From NCBI GenBank assembly GCA_020633515.1, contig JACKDM010000044.1, forward strand, positions 1-40,801: a DNA stretch of 40,801 nucleotides, read 5' to 3'. The stretch comes from Myxococcales bacterium. GTDB lineage: Bacteria; Myxococcota; Bradymonadia; UBA7976; UBA1532. The position numbers were made by a program, and so were the translations under genes. The notes below the pieces were generated by a model. That model made no database searches and was not told where the DNA came from. It was given only the letters and a program-made list of their open reading frames with translations. Of this stretch, positions 1 to 9,849 are shown piece after piece (within the stretch, counting starts at the first letter, position 1; each line of letters starts with the position of its first letter).

Positions 1-1
1 C

Positions 2-793
2 GCGCTGTTGCCGAACCTGCTCGCGGTCGTGGCGCCGAATGACATCTCGGGTGACAACGCCGGCGGCGATCACTTCCTGCCCCCGCGCGCGCTCGACGCG
101 GTGCGCGCCGCCCAGGCCCGGCGGCGGGCGCGGCTGCGCGATGCCTTGCGGCTGCCCGGCCATCAAGCCGCGCTCGCCGCCGTCGAGCTCGCCGAGCCCG
201 GCCGCGCCCAGCTCGCGCGGCTGCGATTCCAGAGCAACGACCTGACCTTGCACAACCTCCTGCGGGTCGGCTTCGAGGCCTGGCGCCAGGGCCTCGCGGT
301 CTCGATGAACGTCACCAGCGGTGGCTTCGACAGCCATCAAGACAACGAGCAGCAGCAGGTCGAGGCGCTGTATCGCACCTTCGAGGTGCTGTCATTCCTC
401 ATCGAAGAGAGCGAAGCCCCCGCCGGCGGCGAGGCGCCGGTGCCGATCGTCGCCTCGGTCACCTCCGACTTCGGCCGCACCCCGCACCGCACCGCCGGCG
501 GCACCGATCACTGGCCGCCGTCGACGATGCTCGTCATCCAGAACCGCCCCGCGCAAGCGCTCGGCTTCGCGCTGCCGACCAACACCACGATCGGCGGCAC
601 CACCGACGGCGGCGTCGACACCGCGCTGCGCCCCCGCCGCATCGACCCGCGCACGCTGCGCTTCGACGACCGCGGGATCGTGCCGACCCCGGGCCATGTG
701 ACCCGAGTGCTGCGGCGCATGGCCGGCGTCGCCGCCCACCCGCGGCTCGCCGGCTTCCCGCTGACGGTCGAGGGGGATCTGGGGCTCGGGTGA
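2..793 (+). CDS. DUF1501 family protein, 5'-truncated by window edge
   Basis: The reading frame is open from the window edge (base 2) and stops with TGA at 791-793, so the N-terminus is missing. The visible 263 or so residues end in the pattern typical of the C-terminal half of DUF1501 proteins (sulfatase-fold relatives). There is a GGFDSHQDN segment, in which an Asp-His pair sits after a Gly-Gly-Phe, and about 60 residues later SDFGRTPHRTAGGTDHWP, which matches the family signature of FGRTP followed by a DHW motif. DUF1501 proteins are usually secreted through the Tat path and sit beside a DUF1800 gene; that neighbour would lie outside the window. The biochemical role is not established. The gene converges on the next pair with 1 base between the two stops. 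Family assignment is fairly secure; function is unknown. Confidence 0.8.
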   Translation, partial: ALLPNLLAVVAPNDISGDNAGGDHFLPPRALDAVRAAQARRRARLRDALRLPGHQAALAAVELAEPGRAQLARLRFQSNDLTLHNLLRVGFEAWRQGLAVSMNVTSGGFDSHQDNEQQQVEALYRTFEVLSFLIEESEAPAGGEAPVPIVASVTSDFGRTPHRTAGGTDHWPPSTMLVIQNRPAQALGFALPTNTTIGGTTDGGVDTALRPRRIDPRTLRFDDRGIVPTPGHVTRVLRRMAGVAAHPRLAGFPLTVEGDLGLG

Positions 794-794
794 G

Positions 795-1586
795 TCAGCG
801 GCGCTGCATGGTCTCGAGGAGCGCGGCGAGGTCGGCGCGGAGCGCGGGCGGGGGGTGGAGCACGGCGTGGTTGACGAGGCGATCGCGGAAGGCGTCGCGG
901 TCGCCGAGCTTGCCCGTGGGATCGAAGCGGTCGCGCAGGGATGACAGGAGCTTCTTGCCGTCGACGCGCGCCCACAGTGGTCCGTCGGCGTGGAAGTCTG
1001 CGCTCATCGCATCGAGCGCGGCGCTGACATCGATCACTTCGGGCCAGTGATCGGCTCGCTGGCTGAACCCATCGAGCGAAGCCTCGACCGCCGTGATGGC
1101 AGCCGCCCGGTCGGTAATGGCGGCCTTGTCGAGCTGCGGGTGATGACGATGCTGCCGGATGTACTGGTCGAGCACGCCTTGCGCAGCGTCCGGCCATTCG
1201 CGCTCGTCGGCGACCTCGTCACGCGCCGCCTCGTACGCAGGGAGCGCAACCCCGGCTACGGCGATGAATGTCGATGAGTCCAGGAGATAGCTCTCGATGC
1301 AGTGGCGCGTGAGGGGGAACGGGCTCGCCGGCTTGAGCCGCTGCCCGGCGACGAAGTCGTGCGGCAGGAAGTCACGATCCCGAATGGCACGCACCGGCGA
1401 TGGCTCGTCCTTGAAGGCACCGAGCAGCGGGGTGAGACTGGTCCACGCGTTCGCCGCGCGCAGCTCGACGCGGTCGGCGAGCGGGTGGGTCACGACGAGC
1501 GCGGCGCGCGCGGCTTCGAGCAGGCGGACATCGGCGCCCCGCGCGACGCCTTCACAGAAGATGGTCGGTCCGAGGCGTGCGACCAC
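795..1586 (-). CDS. TOPRIM/DUF4435-like protein, probable effector of an ATPase-TOPRIM pair
   Basis: 263 aa, GTG start 2 bases after the stop of the upstream ATPase, so the two are almost certainly co-translated. Near the N-terminus IFCEG gives a Glu-Gly pair (E12, G13), matching TOPRIM motif 1. IRDRDF gives an Asp-x-Asp pair (D70, D72), matching TOPRIM motif 2. HCIESYLLD (95-103) resembles the 'E-I-E-N-Y-L-L' stretch that follows in DUF4435 proteins. The rest is helical and has no recognisable motif. In the PARIS anti-phage system an AAA15 ATPase (AriA) holds a DUF4435 TOPRIM nuclease (AriB) and releases it when infection is sensed. AriB is somewhat longer (near 300 aa), so this may be a divergent or shorter relative. 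OLD-like or RloA/RloB-like pairs are alternatives. The TOPRIM reading is by motif only. Confidence 0.6.
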   Translation of the reverse strand: MVARLGPTIFCEGVARGADVRLLEAARAALVVTHPLADRVELRAANAWTSLTPLLGAFKDEPSPVRAIRDRDFLPHDFVAGQRLKPASPFPLTRHCIESYLLDSSTFIAVAGVALPAYEAARDEVADEREWPDAAQGVLDQYIRQHRHHPQLDKAAITDRAAAITAVEASLDGFSQRADHWPEVIDVSAALDAMSADFHADGPLWARVDGKKLLSSLRDRFDPTGKLGDRDAFRDRLVNHAVLHPPPALRADLAALLETMQRR

Positions 1587-1588
1587 GG

Positions 1589-2671
1589 TCAGGTATCCAG
1601 ATCGCCGAGAGAGACGATGGCTCCCGGGTCGACGTAGTGCAGGAAGGTGTCGCTGTGGGTGGTGACGATGAACTGGGTGTCACCGTCGGCGCCCTGCTGG
1701 CAGAAGTGGAGCAGGTTGCGCTGCCAGCGGGGGTGCAGGTGAAGCTCGATCTCGTCGATGAGGACGACCGATCGGCGGTGGCCGAACGCGGTGAGGCTGG
1801 CGGCGAGGCGCAGCATCATGCGCTCGCCGCTGCTGGTGCCGGCGAGGTAGTAGGTGCGATCGGTGCGGGTGTCGCGGAAGCGCAGATCGTAGCCTTCGGG
1901 GAATGGCTCCATGTCATCGATGACCGAGGGGCGCGCGAGGCGGGCGAAGAGGTCGCGGAGGCGGGTCCAGCCGCTCGGGCCCTTGGTGGCCGGGTCCCAG
2001 CGGACGTCGAGGCGGGCTTGCAGCTCGATCCAGGGGAGGATGTCACCGGCCGCTGCCGCTTGCGCGAGCTGGAGGTCGCTGGCGGTCTGCGCGAGCGGGA
2101 TCGACGTCGGGAAGTGTCGGTTCTGGTCGAGGTAGAGCACGCCGCCGATGCGATCGAGGATCGAGCGCTCGATGAGACGACGCGCTATCCCTTCATGGGC
2201 CCGCGCGCGCGCAGCGAACGCCGCTCGGGCGTCAAGCGAGCCATCGTCCGCCCCCGGGAGAAAAGTTCCGCGCACCGTGAGCGGGGGCGGGAGAGGCGGC
2301 CAACTCAGAGTGAGCGTCTGCCGAGGCTGCACGGCGAATACTGGACCTGCAACGACGAGGGCGATTTCGTCGATGGCAGCCGGTTCATCCGCAGCCTCCA
2401 GTTCGAAGTCGATCTGCACCGTGATCGAACGGTTCGGATTGGGACGCAGCCGCGGGTCGCCCGCGTCGAAGCCGGGGCGAAAGGTCGGGGTCGTCGGCGA
2501 GGATGACACGGCCTGCGCGATGTGGATGGCATCGAGCAGCGTCGTCTTGCCCGAGCGGTTCGGCCCCACGATCACCGTCAGCGGTCGCACCTTGCCATCG
2601 GCGTCGGTGAAGTCGACCGACTGCTCGGTGAGGCCGCGGAAGTTGCGGACGGTGAGGTGCCGGATCTTCAT
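1589..2671 (-). CDS. AAA family (AAA_15/AAA_21, OLD/ABC-like) ATPase of a candidate defence pair
   Basis: 360 aa. The start ATG at 2671 has AGAAGGA about 7 bases upstream. The N-terminus MKIRHLTVRNFRGL is the classic opening of RecF/SMC/OLD-type ATPases. Walker A is GPNRSGKT (36-43), an ABC-like signature is SSGERMM (280-286), Walker B is SVVLIDEIE (301-309) followed by LHLHPRWQ, and the switch histidine is in TTHSD (337-341). The long middle part (about 60-275) would be the inserted helical arm region. The protein is short for an AriA (about 450 aa) but has the whole ATPase core. It forms a tight two-gene unit with the TOPRIM-like gene, with a 2-base gap. Such pairs are found mainly in anti-phage systems (PARIS, and the related Gabija/OLD class). 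Core function as an ABC-type ATPase is clear; the defence role is inferred from the pairing. Confidence 0.85.
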   Translation of the reverse strand: MKIRHLTVRNFRGLTEQSVDFTDADGKVRPLTVIVGPNRSGKTTLLDAIHIAQAVSSSPTTPTFRPGFDAGDPRLRPNPNRSITVQIDFELEAADEPAAIDEIALVVAGPVFAVQPRQTLTLSWPPLPPPLTVRGTFLPGADDGSLDARAAFAARARAHEGIARRLIERSILDRIGGVLYLDQNRHFPTSIPLAQTASDLQLAQAAAAGDILPWIELQARLDVRWDPATKGPSGWTRLRDLFARLARPSVIDDMEPFPEGYDLRFRDTRTDRTYYLAGTSSGERMMLRLAASLTAFGHRRSVVLIDEIELHLHPRWQRNLLHFCQQGADGDTQFIVTTHSDTFLHYVDPGAIVSLGDLDT

Positions 2672-2719
2672 GACGGTCCTTCTCTCAGACTCGGCCGACG
2701 CGGGTCAAGGCGGGCGCGG

Positions 2720-4165
2720 TCAGCGGCGGCGGCGGCGGAGGGCGGCGGCGAAGACGAGCAGCAGCGCGGGCCAGCCGCCGGGGGTGGCGGGGGTGGCGGC
2801 GCAGCCGTCGTCGGCGGGGGCGGGGGGAGCGGCGTCGGGCGTGGGATCGGGCGCGGTGGCATCCGGCGCGGTGGCATCGGCGATGGCATCCGGCGCCATG
2901 GCATCGATCGTGGCATCCGGCGGCGTCGTGGCATCGACAATGGCATCGGCCATGACATCCGGCGCCATGGCATCCGGCGCCATGGCATCCGGCACCATGG
3001 CATCGACCGGCAGCACGCCGCCGTCGGCCGGCTCGGGCGCGCAGGCTTGCTCGGGCGCGCAGGGGGTGCGGAAGGTGTAGCTCCAGCCCTCGGCGAGCAG
3101 GGTGCCGTCGATCAGCTCGACGCCGGGCGCGAGGCTGACGGTGTATTCGGTGTCATCGGCGAGCACGACCCGCGGGCGGAGCTGCACGATGCGGGTCCAG
3201 TCGTCGTCGCTGCCGCTCCAGCGGGTGTAGCGCAGGTCGTAGGGCACGGGGCCGTCGGGGCCGGCGAAGGTGACGCGGTCGGGGGTGAGGGTGCCGCGGC
3301 GGGCGCCGAGGGCGAGGACGAGGGTGACCCAGGAGGAGACGCTGTCGGGGTCGGTCGAGCGCAGGCGGCGGTGGCCGTCGGGGTAGGGCCAGGCGACGAA
3401 GCCCGACGCGGGGAAGCGGTCGTGCATGCGCTCCCAGACGGCTTCGATGAAGGCGCGGGTGGCGGGGATCTCGGCGGCGAGGCTGCCAGGGACGCCGGGG
3501 TCGACGTAGTGGTCGGCGGTCCACGGGAGCTGCGGGCGGTAGCGTTGGTCGAAGACGGGGGCGATGCCATCGAAGCCATCGATGACGATGACCTTGACCC
3601 GCACCATGCCGGCTTCGAGGGTCTCGGCGCTGACTTCGTGGCCTTCGTCGGCGAAGACCTCGATGAGATCGTCGATCGGGGCCCAGCGCTCGGGTTTGTA
3701 GCGGAGGTAGCCGTCCATGAAGAGCATCGCGTCGGTGCCGGAGTCGGCCTCGTCCTGGCCGCGGCCGTCGTGCTCGCCGATGTGATGGAGGAAGATCGAG
3801 TCGAAGATCTCGTCCTGCAGGCCATGGCTGGCGAGGCCCATGACGAAGGCGGCGAGGCGGCGCTCTTCGGGGGTGTCGTAGGGCGGGCGGATGTCTTCGC
3901 GGAGGTGGCGGAGGCAGGCTTCGAGGAACGGTGGCCAGTGCGCCATCTCGCCGTAGGGGTCGCCGATGGCATAACCGGAGTCGGGGAACGAGGCGCCGAA
4001 GAGGGCGGCTTCGAAGACCTCGGGGTCGGCGAAGAGCTCGCGGAGCTCGCCTTCGGGGAGGCGCTCGATGGCCCAGCCGGTGACGTGGACGTGGCCGTTG
4101 ATGCCATGGGCGGCGGCGGGGCCGGTGAGGGCGAGGAGCGCGAGGAACGGGAGGAGCGGGCGCAT
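2720..4165 (-). CDS. Secreted zinc-dependent phospholipase C-like protein with MYXO-CTERM-like anchor
   Basis: 481 aa; ATG with GGAGG 8 bases upstream. A signal peptide ends near AAAHG (residue 19-20). Residues 20-270 carry histidines and aspartates spaced as in zinc-dependent phospholipase C/S1-P1 folds: HVTGWA (27-32), PDSGY (61-65), AHWPPF (75-80), ASHGLQDEIFD (112-122) and LHH (126-128). Residues 305-375 look like a beta-sandwich (Big_5-like) domain. Then comes a linker of repeated (P)DAM, DAT and DAI units (about 393-450). The tail has a Cys, a hydrophobic stretch and five Arg (452-481), which fits a MYXO-CTERM sorting signal: attachment to the surface after cleavage, as known in myxobacteria. 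The gene is divergent from the regulator at 4281. Catalytic activity is not proven; the metal-site reading is by pattern. Confidence 0.72.
   Translation of the reverse strand: MRPLLPFLALLALTGPAAAHGINGHVHVTGWAIERLPEGELRELFADPEVFEAALFGASFPDSGYAIGDPYGEMAHWPPFLEACLRHLREDIRPPYDTPEERRLAAFVMGLASHGLQDEIFDSIFLHHIGEHDGRGQDEADSGTDAMLFMDGYLRYKPERWAPIDDLIEVFADEGHEVSAETLEAGMVRVKVIVIDGFDGIAPVFDQRYRPQLPWTADHYVDPGVPGSLAAEIPATRAFIEAVWERMHDRFPASGFVAWPYPDGHRRLRSTDPDSVSSWVTLVLALGARRGTLTPDRVTFAGPDGPVPYDLRYTRWSGSDDDWTRIVQLRPRVVLADDTEYTVSLAPGVELIDGTLLAEGWSYTFRTPCAPEQACAPEPADGGVLPVDAMVPDAMAPDAMAPDVMADAIVDATTPPDATIDAMAPDAIADATAPDATAPDPTPDAAPPAPADDGCAATPATPGGWPALLLVFAAALRRRRR
2861..3005 (-). repeat. GATGCCAT-type minisatellite coding a DAM/DAT linker
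   Basis: On the plus strand the word GGCATC recurs every 12 to 18 bases, often as CCATGGCATCCGGCG. On the coding strand it reads as Asp-Ala-Met, Asp-Ala-Thr or Asp-Ala-Ile, separated by Pro or Ala. It forms the flexible linker before the MYXO-CTERM-like tail of the phospholipase-like protein. A similar array lies in the fasciclin gene at 29756-29945. Confidence 0.8.
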
Positions 4166-4280
4166 CGGGACCTCCGGCGGGGGGTGGCGGCAGTATCGGT
4201 GAGGGGCGGGTGGGCTTCAATGGGCGTGGGCGGCCGCGCGGCGCTCGCTCCGGGTGCGGGCGGCGGGTATCCTCGGCGGC

Positions 4281-7119
4281 ATGTCCGCCCAGCCCAGCAA
4301 CCCGGTGCCGCTCGCGGTCCGGCTGCCGAATCCGCCGCCGATCTTCCGCGGGCGGGCGGCGGAGGTGGCGGCGCTGTCGGCGCTGCTCAAGCAGGGGCCG
4401 CTGGCGGTGGTGCAGGGGCCGTCGGGGATCGGGAAGACGTCGCTGGCGCTGGCGGTGAGTCACGCGCTGGCGCAGCGGCGGCTGGCGGCGGCGCGCTACG
4501 TGCGGCTGGTGGGGGAGCCGGCGGGGGCGGCGGCGCTGCGGGCGCTGGCGGGGCCGCTCGATCCCGAGGAGCGCGCGCGGTTGTTGGGGGATCCCGAGGC
4601 GCTGTGGGCGGTGGTGCTCGATCTGGCGGAGGCGGCGCGGGCGTGGGTGGTGATCGATGAGGACGAGGCGGCCGATCCCGAGGGGGTGGTGGCGGCGGCG
4701 GAGCTGATCGGGCGGTTCGCGCGGCGGAGCCGGTGGGTGGTGACGACGCGGGCGGGGCGGTCGGCGGCGCTGGAGGCGGTGACGGTTGCGCTCGGGCCGC
4801 TCGATGATTCGGCGCTGCGGGCGCTGGCGGGCGACTTCGATCCGCGGGCGTCGCGGGCGCGGGTGGAGCAGGCGGTCGCGGCGGCGGCGGGGTCGCCGGG
4901 GTGGCTGCGGCTGGCGCTGGCGCTGCCGGCCGATGAGCTGCGTGATCCGGCGGCGCGGGCGGGGCGGCTGTGGGCGGCGTTGATCCCGGCGCAGACGGCG
5001 GCGGCGCGGGTGTTCCTGCGGGCGGTGGCGCTGGTCGATGGGGTGCTGCCGGCCGAGGTGGCGCCGGCGTTGGGGGCGGCGGCGCAGGGGCGGCTGCGGG
5101 CGCAGGGGCTCGTCGAGCTGCGGCCGGGGGGCTTCGCGATGCACCCGGCGGTGCGGGAGCTGGTGCTGTCGGCGACGGCGGGCGAGGCGGCGCACGATGG
5201 GGCGCTGGCGGCGGCGCTGGGCGCGGGGGACGATCCGGCGGGGCAGGTGGCGGCGCTGGCGATCCGGCTGGCGCACGGGGAGGTCGAGGCGGCGCGGTCG
5301 CTGCTCGATCGGGTGGGCGCGGGGCTGCGGCGCGAGGGCTGGGCGGCGGCGGTGTGGCGGCTCTTGCGGGCGCGGGGCGAGCCGGCGCTGGCGACGTGGC
5401 GGATGCGGATGGCGGCCGACTCGGGCGATGTGGAGGTGCTGCGCGGGCTGGCGCTGCCGCGGGAGGCGGCGGGTGATCTCGAGCTGCGGCTGGAGTGGGC
5501 GCGGGCGCTGCACCTGCGCGGTGAGCTGGCGCGGGCGCTCGGCGAGGCGGAGGCGGCGGCGCAGAGCGGCGATCCGGGGGTGGCGCGGCGGGCGACGCGG
5601 CTGGCGGTGCGCTGCCTGCTCAACCTGGGGCGCATGCCCGAGGCGCTCGCGCGGGCGCAGGCGGCGCCGGGGCCGCTCGATCCCGAGGACGAGTCGATGA
5701 TCATCACCTGCCGGGCGGCGCTGGGTGATCCGGGCGCCGAGGACGAGGCGCGGGCGCTGCTGGCGCGGCTCGGGCCGCGGCTCGACGCGCCGGTGGCGGT
5801 GCGGGCGGCCGTGGCGCTCGGCATGGTGCTGTACCGCACCGGGCGGGCGCGGGAGACGGCGGCGGTCTTCGATCGGCTCACCGCGGCGGGGGTGACGCCG
5901 CTGGCGCTGCGGGCGCCGGCGATGCGGGTGATCCGGCTCGGGATCCTGCTCGCGCTCGGGCGGCTCGACGAGACGGCGGCGCTCTTGGAGAGCGCGGGGC
6001 CGCTCTCGCACGGGCGCTCGCTGTGGGGCTTCACGCTGCCGTTCACGACGGCGGCGCTGCGGCTGGCGCGGGGTGAGCTCGCCGGGCTCGGGGCCGAGCT
6101 CTTGCGGCTGGTGGCGCTCGCGGGGAGCGAGCAGCGGCTGGAGCTGTGGTCGTTTGCGCTCGCGCTCGCCGAGGAGCTGCACCTGCTGCGCGCCGAGCCG
6201 GCGGAGACGGTGGATCTGCTCGATCCGCGGCTGCCGCCGACGGCGGCGCAGACGCTGCGGGTGCGGATGATGGTGCAGGCGCGGCGGGGCGAGGCGGTGG
6301 GGCCGGCGCCGCCGAGCGCGCACCGGGAGAACCAGATGTACGACGCGCTCGTCGCGGCCGACGCGGCGCTGGCGGCGGGGGACGCGGTGGCGGCGGCGGC
6401 GCACGCGACGGCGGCGCGGGTGGCGGCCGAGCATCACGGGCTGGCGCTCGGCGAGGCGCAGGCGCTCGAGCGGATCGCCGACGCGGCGATGCTGGCGGGG
6501 CGGTGGGACGCGGCGGGCGAGGTGAGCGCGCTGCTCGGGGCGCGGGCGGCGGCGATGCCGTCGGCGCGCTTCGCGGGCGAGGCGGCGTGGCGGGCGGCGG
6601 TGATGGCGTGGCCGCCTGATCTGGCGGCGCTGGAGCGGCTGGCGGCGGGCATGGAGAGCGCGCCGACGGCGGCGCGGCGGGCGCGGGCGCTGCTCGGGGC
6701 CGAGGCGCCGCTCGACCGGGTCGACGCGGGTGCTCGCCGCGGTGCGGGCGCGGCCGGGGTGGCTGGTGGTGAGCGGCGCGGCGGGGCCGTGGCGGCCGGG
6801 GTGGGGCGTCGATCGGCCGCGGCGGCGGGTGTGGCTGCCCGACGGGCGCGCGGTGGGCTTCGAGACGCGGCCGACGCTGTGGAGCCTGCTCGCGGCGCTC
6901 GCCGAGGCGCCGGCGGGGCTCGGCAAGGAGGCGCTCGTCGCGGCGGTGTGGCCGGGGGAGCGATATCATCCCTTGCAGCACGACAACCGCCTGCATGCCA
7001 CGGTGCGGCTGCTGCGCAAGGCGATCGACGACGAGGCATCGACCCGGATCGAGACGACCGAGGACGGTTATCGGCTCGGCGATCAGCCGCGGGTCGCGAC
7101 GGGGCCGGCGGTGGTGTAG
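4281..7119 (+). CDS. AAA (STAND-like) ATPase, helical repeats and C-terminal winged-helix regulator, interrupted by a +1 frameshift
   Basis: I chose ATG 4281 (MSAQPS) over a GTG at 4254, since the ATPase starts soon after it. Walker A is GPSGIGKT (46-53), and a WVVIDEDEA segment about 80 residues on fits Walker B. From about residue 300 the protein is Ala/Leu/Arg-rich helix pairs resembling TPR repeats, as in MalT/AfsR/SARP-type regulators. This frame is good to about 6728. A new frame then begins at 6730 and encodes an OmpR/SARP-type winged helix: about 130 residues with AAVWPGERYHP, RLHATVRLLRKAID and TEDGYRL, ending in TAG at 7117-7119. Reading GCG-G-GTG with one G removed joins the two smoothly (LDRVDA then VLAAVRARPGW). 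Without the shift the first frame runs to 7352 as low-complexity sequence overlapping the next gene. Either the gene is broken, the sequence has an error in a G run, or the frameshift is programmed. It would bind DNA in response to a nucleotide or ligand signal. Confidence 0.75.
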
Positions 7120-7141
7120 ATCGCTGTTCTGGTTTGGCTTT

Positions 7142-7160
7142 CGGGTTTCACCGGGTTTCA
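7142..7160 (+). promoter_or_regulatory. Two 9-bp direct repeats 10 bp apart, candidate operator
   Basis: CGGGTTTCA occurs at 7142-7150 and again at 7152-7160, one helical turn apart. It sits in the most AT-rich stretch of the neighbourhood, after the winged-helix regulator and 100 bases before the lipoprotein start. SARP/OmpR-type winged helices bind such direct repeats, so it may be the regulator's own site. The role is inferred from position only. Confidence 0.35.
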
Positions 7161-7260
7161 GTGAAGCGCGCGTGTGGCGGGGCGTTCGCAGGGCTACGGT
7201 CACTCGGTCCGCGAGACTCGACCGCTGTGCTGCACCGAACGCTCACGATGAGGAGGAGCC

Positions 7261-8175
<915 letters not shown>

Positions 8176-8211
8176 TCACTCCCCTGCCCCGCCCTGCCTC
8201 TCCGCCCCGCC

Positions 8212-9717
8212 TCACGTCCGCCCGTAGAGCCCGCCGAGCGCCCGCAGTCGGTCGGCGTGCTCGCGGCGCAGCCCCTCGACCCGCACCCGCCAGCCCCAGT
8301 TGCCCTCCGGCGTCGACGGCGTGTTCATGCGCCCGCGGGCGTCGAGCGCGAGCACGTCCTGCATGGGCACGATCGCGAGCCGGCAGGGCGAGGCATACGC
8401 GGCGCGGATGAAGTCCCACGCGATGTCATTGCCATCGACGCGCAGGTAGACGCGCACGTGATGGCGGACGTGATCGCTCGTGGCCTTCCACCAGCCGAGG
8501 GTGGTGTCGTTGTCGTGGGTGCCGGTGTAGACGACGGCGTTGGGTCGGTGGTTGTGCGGCAGGTACAGGTTGTCGCTCTGCCCGCCGAACGCGAACTGCA
8601 ACACCTTCATGCCGGGCAGGCCGGTCGCGTCGAGCAGGTCGTGCACCGGCTGGTCGATGTCACCGAGGTCTTCGGCGATGATCGGCAATGGCTTGCCGAA
8701 CGCGGTCTCGAAGGCATCGAAGACACCGCGGCCGGGTCCCTTGACCCACTTGCCGGTGCGGGCGTCTTGGGCGCCGGCGGGGATCGCCCAGTAGGCGCTG
8801 AACGCGCGGAAGTGGTCGATCCGCACCCGATCGGTGAGCGCGAGCGCGCGGCCGAGGCGGGCGATCCACCACGCATGGCCATCGCCCGCCATGCGATCCC
8901 AGCGATAGAGCGGGTTGCCCCAGAGCTGGCCGACGTCGCTGAAGGCATCGGGTGGCACGCCCGAGACCCAGGCGGGGCGGCCGTCGGCTTCGAGCATGAA
9001 GAGGTCGCGGTTGGCCCAGACATCGGCGCTGTCACCGTCGACGTAGATCGGCAGGTCGCCGATGAGATCGATGCCACGGCTCTGACAGAGCGCGTGCAGG
9101 CGATCCCATTGGCGTTGGAAGAAGAACTGTACGATCTCGACGCGCTCGATGGCATCGGCGAGCTTCGCGCGCGCGTCGTCGAGCGCCGCGGCGTCGCGGT
9201 CGCGCAGCGGCGCGGGCCACGCCCACCAGGGGCCGTCGCCGTGGGCGGCCTTGATGGCGGCGAAGAGCGCGGTCTCGGGCAGCCAGTGGCGCTGCGCGTC
9301 GCGGAAGCTGTCGAGCGCGGCGCGCCAGGGGTGGTTAGGGTCGCGGCGGAGGCGGTCGGCGGCGGCTTCGAGGCGGGGGCGCTTGAACGCAAAGACCCGC
9401 GCGAAGTCGACGCGGTCGCGGGCGTCGCGCACGGCGGCGGGCGGCTCGAGCGCGTCGCCGTCGAGCAGCCCGGCGCGGGAGAGGTCGACGAGGTCGATGA
9501 TCCAGGGGTTGCCGGCGAAGGCCGACCAGCTCGAATAGGGCGAGTGGCCGGCGCCGGGCGGCACGAGCGGGAGCACCTGCCACGCCGTGCAGCCGGTGGC
9601 CGAGAGCCAGTCGACGAAGGCGCCGGCGCCGGCGCCGAGGTCGCCGATGCCGTGCGGGCCGGGGAGCGAGGTGGGGTGGAGCAGGATGCCGGCGCGGCGG
9701 CGGGGCGTGTGGGCCAT
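8212..9717 (-). CDS. malQ: 4-alpha-glucanotransferase (amylomaltase, GH77)
   Basis: 501 aa, close to the usual 500 aa of GH77 enzymes. It transfers alpha-1,4-glucan segments between maltodextrins in the cytoplasm, for glycogen or maltodextrin use. The N-terminus has the family opening ILLHPTSLPGPHGIGDLG (11-28), then WQVLPL and SPYSSWSAFAGNP (59-71). The three catalytic acids are visible: D301 in VRIDHFRAF (nucleophile), E349 in IIAEDLG (acid/base) and D402 in YTGTHDNDTT. DLPIYVDGDSADVWAN (221-236) is also a conserved block. No other maltodextrin or glycogen gene is nearby. ATG 9717 matches the expected N-terminus. Assignment is secure. Confidence 0.97.
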   Translation of the reverse strand: MAHTPRRRAGILLHPTSLPGPHGIGDLGAGAGAFVDWLSATGCTAWQVLPLVPPGAGHSPYSSWSAFAGNPWIIDLVDLSRAGLLDGDALEPPAAVRDARDRVDFARVFAFKRPRLEAAADRLRRDPNHPWRAALDSFRDAQRHWLPETALFAAIKAAHGDGPWWAWPAPLRDRDAAALDDARAKLADAIERVEIVQFFFQRQWDRLHALCQSRGIDLIGDLPIYVDGDSADVWANRDLFMLEADGRPAWVSGVPPDAFSDVGQLWGNPLYRWDRMAGDGHAWWIARLGRALALTDRVRIDHFRAFSAYWAIPAGAQDARTGKWVKGPGRGVFDAFETAFGKPLPIIAEDLGDIDQPVHDLLDATGLPGMKVLQFAFGGQSDNLYLPHNHRPNAVVYTGTHDNDTTLGWWKATSDHVRHHVRVYLRVDGNDIAWDFIRAAYASPCRLAIVPMQDVLALDARGRMNTPSTPEGNWGWRVRVEGLRREHADRLRALGGLYGRT

Positions 9718-9849
9718 GGTCCCTCGTGGTGTATCGGGCGGGCGTCACCTTGCCAGGGTCGCGCGCGCGAGGAAAGCGCGGCGCGCGCTGCGCGGGTAAG
9801 GCGGCGGCGGGTGGGCGTATGGTGGGTGAACCCGGCCCGAGGAGAGACC

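Noticed and set aside
2522..4660. Plus-strand frame opposite the phospholipase-like gene
   Set aside because: Low-complexity Gly/Ala/Asp sequence that overlaps two better genes.
3153..6926. Long minus-strand frame of over 1200 codons across two genes
   Set aside because: Arg/Pro-rich, no motifs, crosses the divergent promoter; clearly a wrong frame.
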